DNA of 50,417 bases from an uncultured Clostridia bacterium (GCA_944381215.1 CALWKF010000010.1:1-50417); one strand, 5' to 3'. Numbered from the stretch's first letter, positions 15,009-23,883 are shown. A program made the numbers and translations. Notes: generated by a model from the letters alone, not told the origin.

Positions 15009-15790
15009 GGGATAATGTGCTGATAGATTCAGATTGCTATATGGCTTTAATTAATCTTAGTGATGCTGACCTAGGTAAAGTCGTTCGAGCAATCTTAAAA
15101 TATGGCTTTGAACGTCAAGAAACAGAAAATCTAGACAGCACGTTGTTCGCTTTATATAAATTTGCAACGCTAAAAATGAGCAAGTCTCAAAAAAGGTATG
15201 ATGCATCAGTTGTAAATGGTAAAAAGGGAGGCGCGCCAAAGGGCAACAGCAACGCTCAAAAAAACAACCTAAAAACAACCAGTAAAAATTTAAAAACAAC
15301 CAGTAATTCTCAAAAAACAACCAGTAATTTTTTAAAAACAACCCAAAACAACCTAAAACAACCTAAAAACAACCCCATAGAAACGGAAATAGAAATAGAA
15401 ACGGAAACGGAAAAGGAAAACGCAAGTTTTCCGTACGATAATAAAAATAAAAATATTTTCTATCTTTCTGACTGCACCGACCAAAGGCCAAAAGAGTACT
15501 CAGCCGAATTGAGAGAGAGGTATATGGTGGACAGCTATGAGTATCACAAAAACGATGATTTTGGACAAGCCATACTGCTTATTGTCGATACCCTGCTAGA
15601 AATTGAGGAGTGGAACGGTGAACAGCAACAAATCAAATTTAACGGAAACACCTACGCTCGCGAAACAGTTGCAGACCTGCTGGCAACTAACGGCAAAAAA
15701 TTGGTAAGTGAGCTTGCATACAAGATTGCAAAAGATACCACAATAAAAAATAAACCGCTGTACATACTAGGCTCATTACTAGCAAGTTAG
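14990..15790 (+). CDS. DUF6291-like replication protein with internal iterons
   Basis: A 266-residue protein starting at ATG 14990 behind AAGGAGGAATT. The N-terminal domain (about 8-85, DNVLIDSDCYMALINLSDAD and the KKGGAPKGN stretch) resembles DUF6291/phage replisome-organiser proteins. The middle is a low-complexity linker with repeated KTTS units. The C-terminal domain (about 150-266) is helical, of the type that recruits helicase or loader in DnaD-like proteins. The linker DNA carries eight phased AAAACAACC iterons, followed by AT-rich DNA. An initiator gene containing its own origin, as in lambda O, is therefore likely. This explains why no rolling-circle Rep is seen. Confidence 0.75.
   Translation: MAKNKMRDNVLIDSDCYMALINLSDADLGKVVRAILKYGFERQETENLDSTLFALYKFATLKMSKSQKRYDASVVNGKKGGAPKGNSNAQKNNLKTTSKNLKTTSNSQKTTSNFLKTTQNNLKQPKNNPIETEIEIETETEKENASFPYDNKNKNIFYLSDCTDQRPKEYSAELRERYMVDSYEYHKNDDFGQAILLIVDTLLEIEEWNGEQQQIKFNGNTYARETVADLLATNGKKLVSELAYKIAKDTTIKNKPLYILGSLLAS
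15261..15374 (+). repeat. Eight helically phased AAAACAACC iterons (candidate element origin)
   Basis: Exact copies begin at 15261, 15272, 15293, 15314, 15335, 15345, 15355 and 15366. The spacings are 11, 21, 21, 21, 10, 10 and 11 bp, all close to one or two helical turns. AT-rich DNA follows (about 15440-15470). They lie inside the replication gene. Confidence 0.75.
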
Positions 15791-15802
15791 GAGGATGAAT
15801 GG

Positions 15803-15997
15803 GTGAAAAAATGGGAGATTGTGTACATGGCTGTGAGTGCTGACAAGTATTCTTTGCCACTAGCTGTTTTTAATACAATCGCTGAGGCGAGTGCTTGGGA
15901 GGGATGTTCCAATAGCCAAATGCATCATAAAATTCGTAAACATCTATTTTCAATAAAAAATCGATGCTATTTCATTGCTGTAAAATTAAAAAATTAA
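15803..15997 (+). CDS. Small hypothetical protein (64 aa)
   Basis: A GTG start at 15803 with TTAGGAGG 8-12 bp upstream. The sequence MKKWEIVYMAVSADKYSLPL begins a mixed beta/alpha mini-protein with a basic C-terminus. It resembles small phage HTH-like or adaptor proteins (SNSQMHHKIRKHL) but I cannot assign it. It is the last gene before the long structured leader. Confidence 0.6.
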   Translation: MKKWEIVYMAVSADKYSLPLAVFNTIAEASAWEGCSNSQMHHKIRKHLFSIKNRCYFIAVKLKN

Positions 15998-16082
15998 AAA
16001 AATCGAAAAATTTTTTAAAAAATTTAATACTACGTATTAGTTTTCGAAAAAAGCAGTAAAAATACAAAATTGTATCAATTTT

Positions 16083-16112
16083 GTGACACTTTTTAAAATC
16101 TTGTGCTATGAT
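16083..16112 (+). promoter_or_regulatory. Promoter of the late (export/ATPase) operon
   Basis: GTGACA (16083-16088), 18-bp spacer and TATGAT (16107-16112) with an extended TG. It would transcribe the hairpin array and then the exported-protein genes. Confidence 0.5.
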
Positions 16113-16138
16113 TATACGCGCGGGGAAAAATAGCCGTA

Positions 16139-16495
16139 AAATTACCTGCGGTCCCCCGAGTATACGATTTCTAAGGTAATTAAATTTTCTCGAATCATTT
16201 GCAGAGTTTTTCCTCCTATTTTTGTCTCTGCAAAATCTTGCGGTAAAAAGGAGTACCGCACTTTATGGGAAGCTTCGGCTCGAACCCGTTGCTTCCCCAG
16301 CCTTTTTGGCTTTTTGGGTTTCATTTTTGCAAGAACTTTCCTTTAAGTCTTGCACGCAGTAGCTCTGGCTACTGCTTATGGGAGGCTTTGAGGCTCGAAC
16401 CCTCAGTCTCCCGCCGAATCTATCGTGTAATTCGCAGTAGTTTCGACTACTGCACTTATGGGAACTAATCGGCTCGTACCCGAGAGTACCCACCA
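16139..16495 (+). other. Hairpin array with three tRNA T-arm-like modules
   Basis: This 360-nt leader has no real gene but many stems: AATTACC/GGTAATT, TTTGCAGAG/CTCTGCAAA, TGCGGTA/TACCGCA, TGCAAGA/TCTTGCA and two GCAGTAG/CTACTGC hairpins. Three modules begin TTATGGGA and contain CGGCTCGAACCCG-like hairpins closed by GGGAAGC/GCTTCCC-type stems (near 16265-16296, 16377-16412 and 16457-16492). Read on the minus strand, each looks like a T-arm (GGGTTCGAGCC) plus a 7-bp acceptor-like stem ending TCCCA, without D or anticodon arms. The second has the 5-bp stem and 7-nt loop of a true T-arm. It may be a packaging signal, a regulatory leader or recombination sites. Confidence 0.6.
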
Positions 16496-16539
16496 AACTT
16501 GTGTTGAATTTTTATTATGAAATTTTCGAAGGAGGTAGT

Positions 16540-16665
16540 ATGAAATTTTGGGAAGGCTTAGTAACATTTGTTGCGGGCGTGGCTGTAACTGTTGCTGGTG
16601 TTATGATTGCCTGCAATGTTAGCGAAGTTGCAAAGGAGTTGATAGGTCAATGTCTAGGAATGTAA
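16540..16665 (+). CDS. 41-aa single-helix membrane protein
   Basis: ATG at 16540 behind GAAGGAGGTAGT, one of the best ribosome sites in the window. It encodes MKFWEGLVTFVAGVAVTVAG at the start: a glycine/alanine/valine-rich transmembrane helix with an amphipathic C-terminus. The next gene starts 16 bp before its stop. Size, topology and position ahead of surface proteins and a Zot-like ATPase recall small virion proteins of filamentous phages, but similarity cannot be shown here. Confidence 0.65.
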   Translation: MKFWEGLVTFVAGVAVTVAGVMIACNVSEVAKELIGQCLGM

Positions 16666-17894
16666 AGAACACAAAGAAGAAAAATACGACAAAAGCAAAA
16701 TCGAAATCAAGCACACCTACACAAACAAAATCGCCAGTAATCGATAAAGTTATGCAAGGTGCTTTGATAGTTTTGTATATTTTGGCTTTTTTGTCCCTAT
16801 TGATTATTGGGTATTATTTTTACTATCTAGAGAGCAAGCCCGAAACTGTAGGTACAGCTTATACAGATGTGCTGACATACACTCAAGACCAGCCCTTCAT
16901 AGCAGAAGTAAAATATTTTTCAAATCAAGCCAATAATGGTAAAGAATGCTTTGAGTTCAGAATGAATTATTATACAGACACAACAATTCCCTCAACACCT
17001 GATGAGTATAAAAATGTTTATTCTAGTGGCATGCAATTGTTTGAGGATTTTACTTTTAATTATGAAGTAGACCCTAATTGGGTAGACAAATCTGTAAGGT
17101 ACTGGAAGCCAAATAACCCGATTTATTACAATAGTACTAATGGCACTAGTTATGAAGCAGTTAATAGTTTATCCTACGACGATAAATGGATAGTTGACTT
17201 TAGTGGAGACCTTGGCTTACTCGTGCAAACAGAACCTGTGGATTACCAGCAAATATTGTGGGTGCATCGTTATTTTCGTTACGATATCAACGCATTAGTT
17301 CTCGATTTATATAACAGTGTAAAAAGCTTGGATAACGGCAAATTCATTTTGCAATATGATTTCTCTAAATATTTCAATGTAAAAAAATACAATACCGAAA
17401 CAGGGCAATTCGATACTGATATCACTACTGACAACAAGTTTGTTTTTTGCAATGTTGTCGTTGAAAAAAGTGAAAATGGCATAGTGGAAGCTGACCAGTC
17501 ACTATTTGGTATTGTAAATAAACAATCTAACTGGTCATACTCTGGCGCACACAACGAGAATTACTGGGAGGCAATGACAAACTACTCTCTCACGCTTGCG
17601 GATTTTGACATTGTGGAAATTAATTACCACCAGTATTTAAAACTAAAGGATGAAGCAATCTCGTATTTATCAAGCTTTGGTGATTTGATAATTAATGCTG
17701 TAATAGACCTTGATAGCACATACTTACTTGAAAACAATATCGATATTTATGGCTTTGTCGAAAATGCTTTCGGTGAACTCAATATCACTTCATTAAGTAT
17801 TTCATCCAGTGTGGAGAGAACACTTTATTACACTGGAACCTTACCACCTACTCACCTTGTCAATGTAACGCTAGTTGAAGGGGGTGATGTTTAA
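16650..17894 (+). CDS. Membrane-anchored extracellular protein (414 aa), unknown
   Basis: The first 30 residues are basic and Ser/Thr/Lys-rich. One transmembrane helix follows (about 35-60, MQGALIVLYILAFLSLLIIG) and then about 350 residues rich in Tyr, Asn and Asp, typical of an extracellular domain. No cysteine-rich or enzymatic motif is recognised. Its stop codon overlaps the next start (TAATG), so the two are coupled and may form a complex. The type-II orientation (basic N-terminus inside) is inferred from the positive-inside rule. Confidence 0.75.
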   Translation: MSRNVKNTKKKNTTKAKSKSSTPTQTKSPVIDKVMQGALIVLYILAFLSLLIIGYYFYYLESKPETVGTAYTDVLTYTQDQPFIAEVKYFSNQANNGKECFEFRMNYYTDTTIPSTPDEYKNVYSSGMQLFEDFTFNYEVDPNWVDKSVRYWKPNNPIYYNSTNGTSYEAVNSLSYDDKWIVDFSGDLGLLVQTEPVDYQQILWVHRYFRYDINALVLDLYNSVKSLDNGKFILQYDFSKYFNVKKYNTETGQFDTDITTDNKFVFCNVVVEKSENGIVEADQSLFGIVNKQSNWSYSGAHNENYWEAMTNYSLTLADFDIVEINYHQYLKLKDEAISYLSSFGDLIINAVIDLDSTYLLENNIDIYGFVENAFGELNITSLSISSSVERTLYYTGTLPPTHLVNVTLVEGGDV

Positions 17895-19090
17895 TGTCTA
17901 CCATATTAAAAGCTATTATCAACCTATTGTGTGCAGTTCTAGTTGTTATAGCAACTTACCTTGCAATAATTATGGTACAGGACTTTCGGTCTACTTCATG
18001 GGTTGTTGGTGAGCCAGTAATTCACGATGTTTATGAAGACTTTGATATCTATGAATACGATTTATCAAGTGATATTTTCTATCAAAACGCAACAAAGACT
18101 GGATATGAACTCACGAAAGAATATCCAGTAAAAAATGACTTTAACGGAACAGCTAATCAGTATAACATGTTGATAAATAATAAGCCTTGTACAAGAGAGC
18201 AAACAACTGCTGGACAATATCAAGCACAGTTTGATTTATCATTTTTTAATTTAAACGGAGACATAGAAAGGACTCTTTCTTTGTACATAGAAATTAGGTT
18301 TTATCAATCAAGTATCCAGTTAAGAATCTACAACAATGCAGATGAAACATTACAAGGATATTTGCGAGAATACATTTCGTACAACGGCTTTGTGCTTCGA
18401 ATAATTGAAGGGCAATATAATCGTGAGGAAATTGTGTCCTCAGACTATGTTGTTTACTGGCTAGATTATGATAGCACAATAATTGGTATTGATTTTTATA
18501 ATCAAGGCGGGACTTTAGTAATACCCACCTCACCGAAACGCGAAGGGTATGTTTTCGCTGGCTGGTCTCCAGAGCCTACACAGTTTGTAAACAACAACCA
18601 AACATATATTGCAACATATCACATAGATAATGGAAACCTTTTGACTCAGCCAATAGTTTATAATCTCACTTCTACTGATGCATACGGCTTGGCTGTATCA
18701 ATAAACGATAATACTAACTTTCAATATTTTACTGACTTTCCCTATATAATCACTGTTCAAGTATGTTATTTTGACAATAAAACCAGCAATGACTATAGCG
18801 TTTTAGATGAATTTCAATTGACAACAAATCAAACATCAATAGTCAATGATGTTTCTGTTCCTAACGCAACTACGGGTCGACATGAAATTATAATAAATGG
18901 TATGAGCGTGTGGTTTGAGTTTTATGGCCAACCTTCCGTTACAGTTGATTCAGAAGGCGGTGTGCATATCGGTGATGATTTTAGGACAGGTCAAGTAACC
19001 ATACAGGCGTTTAACAACATTAGTGATGCAAACTATTTATACAACCACATAAAAATACAAATCACTTCACTAAAAGTTGTTTCGATTTAG
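17894..19090 (+). CDS. Membrane-anchored protein with one InlB-type repeat
   Basis: 398 residues. An N-terminal transmembrane helix (about 4-28) is followed by an extracellular region. Around residues 197-245 is one Listeria-Bacteroides (InlB B-type) repeat, recognisable by GGTLVIPTSPKREGYVFAGW. The remainder is beta-rich and unassigned. AGGGGGTGATG precedes the start, which overlaps the previous stop. InlB-type repeats occur in host-contact surface proteins of gut Bacillota. Here it sits on the element and may act in adsorption or attachment. Confidence 0.75.
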   Translation: MSTILKAIINLLCAVLVVIATYLAIIMVQDFRSTSWVVGEPVIHDVYEDFDIYEYDLSSDIFYQNATKTGYELTKEYPVKNDFNGTANQYNMLINNKPCTREQTTAGQYQAQFDLSFFNLNGDIERTLSLYIEIRFYQSSIQLRIYNNADETLQGYLREYISYNGFVLRIIEGQYNREEIVSSDYVVYWLDYDSTIIGIDFYNQGGTLVIPTSPKREGYVFAGWSPEPTQFVNNNQTYIATYHIDNGNLLTQPIVYNLTSTDAYGLAVSINDNTNFQYFTDFPYIITVQVCYFDNKTSNDYSVLDEFQLTTNQTSIVNDVSVPNATTGRHEIIINGMSVWFEFYGQPSVTVDSEGGVHIGDDFRTGQVTIQAFNNISDANYLYNHIKIQITSLKVVSI

Positions 19091-19183
19091 TTTCTTATTG
19101 AGACTCTTTGCTTTAAAAGAATCTCATACCACTTAAAGGCGGTTCGAGCACCTTTAAAATTTTAAATTAAAGGAGATAGAATT

Positions 19184-19414
19184 ATGCCTAAAAAGAAAGG
19201 TAAAGGTTTACGCGCATTTGTATGCGGGCTAGCAATTTTTGGAGGTCTAACTGTATTGGGCTTGGGCACAGCGGGTGTAACTTATCTTGTAAAGCCGTAC
19301 CAGGTAGATATTAACTGGGTTCAAGAGCAGGTAGAAACTCCTAACGATGAGGCCGACACCAGCACCAATACTGGCACCGAAAATGATGCCAACACGACCA
19401 CGGACACCGAGTAG
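19184..19414 (+). CDS. Small membrane protein with acidic tail (76 aa)
   Basis: The N-terminus MPKKKGKGLRAF is strongly basic. It is followed by one glycine-rich transmembrane helix (about 11-36) and an acidic Thr/Asn/Asp/Glu tail (NDEADTSTNTGTENDANT). This is the mirror of a filamentous-phage major coat protein (acidic outside, basic toward DNA), and the length fits. AAAGGAGATAGAATT precedes the ATG. It lies between the larger exported proteins. It is a coat or pilin-like candidate only. Confidence 0.65.
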   Translation: MPKKKGKGLRAFVCGLAIFGGLTVLGLGTAGVTYLVKPYQVDINWVQEQVETPNDEADTSTNTGTENDANTTTDTE

Positions 19415-19422
19415 GTGTGCCT

Positions 19423-21213
19423 ATGAAGAACGAAAAATTATTAACAGCGATTGGTCTGGTCGCGGCTATCACTGTTGCAGTTGGATGTGTAGGTGTAGCG
19501 GGCTATGCAATCGCGGATGGTGTGGTAAACTTGCCTAACACGCAAACCAACGCTGAAATACCACTCATTAAAACTGTCGTAACAGACAGCACAATCACTA
19601 TTTCTCCAATCGAGGGCGCAGAGTACAGTCTCGATGGTGTTATTTACCAGGATAGCAACATTTTTACCGACCTACAACCAGTAACCGAGTATGTTGTGTT
19701 TGTTCGAATCAAAGCAACCGAAACGGACAAAGCGAGCGACCCAGTAACTACCCGAATTACTACGGACAAGGCTACACAGCTCGCCCCTTCGATTAGACTT
19801 GAGGCACTCTCTGGAACTAGCGTTCGTGTAACGCTACTACCTAACTGCGAGTACTCGATTGATAACGGAAAGACTTGGACAGAGAACAGTGCTTTTGCTA
19901 ACCTCGAGGAAAACACCACCTACACAATTCTTGCGCGCTACAAGGAAACCGCAACTTATCACGCGAGCGAAATTACCGAACTACAAGTTACTACCAATAA
20001 CGCAACTGCTGGCTTTTATAACGACGCTGGCGAAATCGTTTACGATTGGCAAACACTTAAACAAAACGGCTACATCAAGGTAGAAAACAACGTGCTAACA
20101 GAAGTTGACTTCGACTCGGACCAATTCGGCACGCTTCAACTTTCTGATGAGGTTTACGAAATCGGTTCCTACTCAATGGGGTTCGGCGCGAGCCCTTTGC
20201 GTAAAGTGATAGTGCCTAGCAGTGTCCACACGATACACACTAACGCTTTCGACGGTATGCAGTACCTTGAAACTGTCGTTCTACCGCCAACAATAAATTC
20301 AATCGGCGGTGGTGCGTTTTCGCAGACTCCAGCACTAAAAACAATTAACCTGCCGAACGATATCACTGAAATTGCGGATAGAATGTTTTATAACTCTGGT
20401 ATCGAGGAAATAGACATTCCAGATACTGTTACCCGTATAGGTTCAAGCGCGTTTAATTCATGTAATGACCTAGTTGATGTAACTCTACCGGAGGGACTTA
20501 TAACTATTGACACCCAGGCGTTTTTCCTTACAGGGTTATCGAATATCGATATTCCAGACACTGTGGAAACAATTGGTTCCCAAGCTTTTGGAATGACTAA
20601 CATCACAAACATTGAATTACCCTCGGCTCTCTACACGTTTGGCCAAAACGCTTTTCGCGGAAGTGCCTTGCAGAATTATGTAATAGATTCTAGTAACGCT
20701 TATTATGAGGTAATTGAGGGTGTGCTTTTTGCAAAGCAAACTGGCAAGCTTATTTCTTACCCTTGCGGGAGAACGGAAACAACCTACACAATACCAAGCA
20801 ACACTACCGCAATCGGTTCTCTCGCTTTTGCTGGGAGTAATCTGCAGTCTATCGAGATACCTAGCACAGTTGAGTTAATCGAGGATAATGCGTTCGCAAA
20901 TTGCCAAAGCCTGGTAACAGCAATCGTCAATGCAGGCAACGTGCAGAATTATGTGTTCTCATATTGTACTAATCTGCAGTCCGTTACGTTCGGGGAAAAC
21001 GTGGGCTATATAAATTCCTATGTTTTCGAAAATTGTTACAATCTTGAAACGGTTACTATGCTAGCAAACACTCCGCCAACATTGGCAAGTGAATTGATGC
21101 TATCAGGGGCTCAGAATAAACTCTCTACAATTTATATTCCAAGCGGTAGTTTGAACGCTTACTCCAGTGCAAGTAACTGGTCTAATTATACAGAATTATT
21201 TGAGGAGATTTAA
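19423..21213 (+). CDS. Fn3-like plus BspA-type LRR exported protein, copy 1
   Basis: The start is taken at ATG 19423 (a GTG two codons earlier is possible). An N-terminal signal/anchor helix (MKNEKLLTAIGLVAAITVAV) is followed by about two Fn3-like modules of the pattern YSLDG-x-YQDSNIFxxLxPxTxY (about 45-200). A long row of LRR_5/BspA-type leucine-rich repeats (about 225-596, units like IDIPDTVETIGSQAFG) completes the protein. Such LRRs occur in adhesins of gut and oral bacteria. The gene is followed after 2 bp by a longer paralogue with a near-identical N-terminus. A receptor-binding or adsorption role for the element is plausible. Confidence 0.88.
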   Translation: MKNEKLLTAIGLVAAITVAVGCVGVAGYAIADGVVNLPNTQTNAEIPLIKTVVTDSTITISPIEGAEYSLDGVIYQDSNIFTDLQPVTEYVVFVRIKATETDKASDPVTTRITTDKATQLAPSIRLEALSGTSVRVTLLPNCEYSIDNGKTWTENSAFANLEENTTYTILARYKETATYHASEITELQVTTNNATAGFYNDAGEIVYDWQTLKQNGYIKVENNVLTEVDFDSDQFGTLQLSDEVYEIGSYSMGFGASPLRKVIVPSSVHTIHTNAFDGMQYLETVVLPPTINSIGGGAFSQTPALKTINLPNDITEIADRMFYNSGIEEIDIPDTVTRIGSSAFNSCNDLVDVTLPEGLITIDTQAFFLTGLSNIDIPDTVETIGSQAFGMTNITNIELPSALYTFGQNAFRGSALQNYVIDSSNAYYEVIEGVLFAKQTGKLISYPCGRTETTYTIPSNTTAIGSLAFAGSNLQSIEIPSTVELIEDNAFANCQSLVTAIVNAGNVQNYVFSYCTNLQSVTFGENVGYINSYVFENCYNLETVTMLANTPPTLASELMLSGAQNKLSTIYIPSGSLNAYSSASNWSNYTELFEEI

Positions 21214-21215
21214 GT

Positions 21216-23474
21216 ATGAAAAAAATCACACAAACACTAGGGCTGGTCGCAGGCACAGTAGTAACTGCTGGATGTATCGGTGTGGCTGGGTATGCTGTTG
21301 CGGATGGTGCAATTCAGTTACCGACCTCTGCAATCGAAGTGCCAACTCCAACGCCTCCACAGGATGTGGCCACAGTCGTAACTGACACGACTTTAACGCT
21401 CGCTGTTATCGAGGGCGCCGAGTACTCACTGGATGGCGATATATGGCAAGATAGCAATATATTTACAGGGCTTCAACCAGCCACTGAGTACACTATCTAC
21501 ATACGCATTAAAGCCACTGAAGACACGCCCGCAAGCGAGGTTACCGAGGTAAAGGCAACTACGGACAAGTCTGTGCAAGTTAAACCTGTTGTGGACATGC
21601 CCGAGGTTACGGCGGATACAATTAGTTTTGCCGAAATGGCAGGGCTCGAGTTTTCGATTAATAACGGCGCGACCTGGCAAGACTCAAATATATTTGAGGG
21701 GCTAACGCCTAACACACAATACACGATTCTTGTGCGTCTAGCAGAGACCGCTACACAGCACGCTAGCGAGGTTGTATCGTTTGAGTTGATTACCACAAAG
21801 TACGAGCAAGCGATGCCAACCGAACAGACTAACAGCAACTTCTGCGAGCCTACTAGCATCACTGTTGGCGAAGTTCTCGGCGCCGAGTACAGTCTCGACG
21901 GGGTGCACTACCAGGATAGCAATGTATTTACCGACCTCGAAGTAAATACTGAATACCTAGTATACATCCGCTATCCCGAGACAGACACTCATTATGCAAG
22001 TCAACCATACACAGTTTATATTTCGACCGTGAAATATTCGCAGTCTGCTCCTGCAATTAGTGATGCAGAGGAAGTTACGCCAAACTCAATTACTATGCCT
22101 ATTATCGAAGGCGTGGAGTACTCCCTGGGTGGCGAAATTTATGACACCGATAACTATTTTGAAAATCTGCAACCCAACACTTATTACGACATCTATGCCC
22201 GCTATGCCGAGGATGCTACACACTACGCTGGCGAGTCCGTGTTAATTTCAATTCAGACACCGAAGTATACGCAGGATGCACCTGCCTTGAGTATTTTATC
22301 AAGGACCATTGATACAGTCACTGTAGAACCTGTTGAAAATGCAGTTTATTCTATTGATAACGGTGATAGTTGGCAAAGCGAAAATGTTTTTAACAATATT
22401 GAATATGGTATCAATTACACAATATTAGCTAAGTTACCAGAAACTTCTCAATCATATGAGAGTGCGATAACCGAATTGAGTTATACCGTGGAATCAGGGC
22501 TTTACAATGGTAGTACTTTTGAAAGCTGGGAATCTCTGATTGATTCTAGTGGTAATCATATAATAGAGATAAATGGAACTATCTTTCAAGATATTTGGGG
22601 AACATACACTAATTCAATACTAGTCATTGATAATTCAATTACTGAAATAGCAAGTAATGCTTTCCAAAATTCCTCCATAAAAGGTGTATATATGCCTAAC
22701 AGCATTACCACATTAGGTGTAAATTGCTTTCAATCTTGTAAAAATTTGACCGATGTTGTACTTTCGAATCAAATCACAACAATACCAAGTAATTGCTTTT
22801 CTGATTGTGAAAGTTTAAATATAAACATTCCTAGTACGATAACTAAAATAGAATCATCTTCATTTAGTAATACAGCAATTGAAAATGTGAACATATCTGC
22901 AAATGTTCAAGTCGATTTTAATAATTATTCGGGTTCACCTTTTGGTCGTTGTAAAAATTTACAAAGTATTAATGTTGAGGAAGGTAACTTATATGTAAAG
23001 TCTATTGATGGTGTGTTATATTCAGCTAATGGGCAAACTCTGATTCAGTTTCCTTTAGCACGTACAGGTGATTTCGCAGTACCTAATTCTGTTACCACAA
23101 TTGGCTGTAATGCTTTCAACCATAGTGTTATAAATTCATTAACTCTAAATACCAATATTACTTCGATTGAATTAGGTGCCTTTTTTGACATGAATAATTT
23201 AACAGTATTAGATATACCTGAAAATGTTTTTTTGAGTTCTGGTACAAATATTTTGTGCAACCTTCCTTCTTTATCAACTTTTGTTGATAGAACTTCAAGT
23301 ATGATTATTTATTATGAATTAACAAGAGCTCCTTATGGTGGCGATTTATCTAATTTACAAGAAATATATGTGCCAGATACTATTGTCGAAAATTTAAAAT
23401 CACAACTAACAAGTGCTAATCTATCAACCATGGCTGATAAAGTAAAACCTCTTAGCGAATATGTCGCTGAATAA
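21216..23474 (+). CDS. Fn3-like plus BspA-type LRR exported protein, copy 2
   Basis: 752 residues with the same layout as the preceding gene: N-terminal anchor (MKKITQTLGLVAGTVVTAGC), five Fn3-like modules (about 45-430, each with an AEYSLDG-WQDSNIF core and an AET-HASE end) and then LRR_5 repeats (about 450-745). Base composition changes inside the gene. The first kilobase is GC-richer and close to the paralogue, while everything after about 22260 is clearly AT-richer. A recombinational swap of the LRR half is likely. AGGAGATTTAAGT precedes the start. It is probably a surface adhesin paired with copy 1. Confidence 0.88.
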   Translation: MKKITQTLGLVAGTVVTAGCIGVAGYAVADGAIQLPTSAIEVPTPTPPQDVATVVTDTTLTLAVIEGAEYSLDGDIWQDSNIFTGLQPATEYTIYIRIKATEDTPASEVTEVKATTDKSVQVKPVVDMPEVTADTISFAEMAGLEFSINNGATWQDSNIFEGLTPNTQYTILVRLAETATQHASEVVSFELITTKYEQAMPTEQTNSNFCEPTSITVGEVLGAEYSLDGVHYQDSNVFTDLEVNTEYLVYIRYPETDTHYASQPYTVYISTVKYSQSAPAISDAEEVTPNSITMPIIEGVEYSLGGEIYDTDNYFENLQPNTYYDIYARYAEDATHYAGESVLISIQTPKYTQDAPALSILSRTIDTVTVEPVENAVYSIDNGDSWQSENVFNNIEYGINYTILAKLPETSQSYESAITELSYTVESGLYNGSTFESWESLIDSSGNHIIEINGTIFQDIWGTYTNSILVIDNSITEIASNAFQNSSIKGVYMPNSITTLGVNCFQSCKNLTDVVLSNQITTIPSNCFSDCESLNINIPSTITKIESSSFSNTAIENVNISANVQVDFNNYSGSPFGRCKNLQSINVEEGNLYVKSIDGVLYSANGQTLIQFPLARTGDFAVPNSVTTIGCNAFNHSVINSLTLNTNITSIELGAFFDMNNLTVLDIPENVFLSSGTNILCNLPSLSTFVDRTSSMIIYYELTRAPYGGDLSNLQEIYVPDTIVENLKSQLTSANLSTMADKVKPLSEYVAE

Positions 23475-23501
23475 ATTAAATTTAAAAGGAAGTAAAAAAT
23501 T

Positions 23502-23705
23502 ATGGCAACTAAAAATGTTAAAAAATCAAATGTGCAAAAAGTGAGGAGTGTAAAGTCAAAGGCACCAACTTGCAAAAAGGCTACGGCCTCTAAAAAGAAA
23601 AAGTCTACCACGGCAAAGAAGCCTGCAACCAGATCAGCTCAAACCGCACGCAAGCCTAAAGCCGTGTGGGTGGACCAATACGGGCACATTATCGTAGATT
23701 ATTAA
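23502..23705 (+). CDS. Basic Lys-rich protein with KSNVQ leader
   Basis: 67 residues, about one third Lys/Arg (KKATASKKKKSTTAKKPATR). It starts MATKNVKKSNVQKVRSVKSK, sharing KSNVQ-x-VR-x-V with the proteins at 25494 and 26122. The 18 bp before the ATG (AAAAGGAAGTAAAAAA) match those before 26122. A DNA-condensing or nucleoid/virion DNA-binding role is plausible from composition. A terminator follows at 23763-23798. Confidence 0.75.
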   Translation: MATKNVKKSNVQKVRSVKSKAPTCKKATASKKKKSTTAKKPATRSAQTARKPKAVWVDQYGHIIVDY

Positions 23706-23762
23706 AAAATTTAGATGAACAGTAACTCATTAATTTTAGTTTACTCTGTCTCATCGCATTTT

Positions 23763-23798
23763 AAATGAGCGTAAAACTAAAAATCACGCTCATTTTTA
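23763..23798 (+). terminator. Intrinsic terminator after the exported-protein operon
   Basis: AAATGAGCGT (23763-23772) pairs with ACGCTCATTT (23786-23795), followed by TTT. It separates the structural-type genes from the ATPase operon. Confidence 0.85.
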
Positions 23799-23883
23799 CT
23801 ATACAAAAAAAATCAAAGAAAAAATCGCTATAAAAATATTATATATACTAAAGTATATATAAATTCGGCGGTCGGGGGTGCGA

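Noticed and set aside
15261..15374. CRISPR array
   Set aside because: Repeats are only 9 bp, spacers are irregular and within a coding frame, and no cas genes are present.
16265..16468. A 67-codon plus-strand frame across the T-arm-like modules
   Set aside because: It runs through perfect hairpins, has no ribosome site and an implausible composition; structure explains the sequence better.
16139..16495. Possible ordinary tRNA genes in the hairpin array
   Set aside because: Only T-arm and acceptor-like parts exist; there are no D or anticodon arms within tRNA distance.
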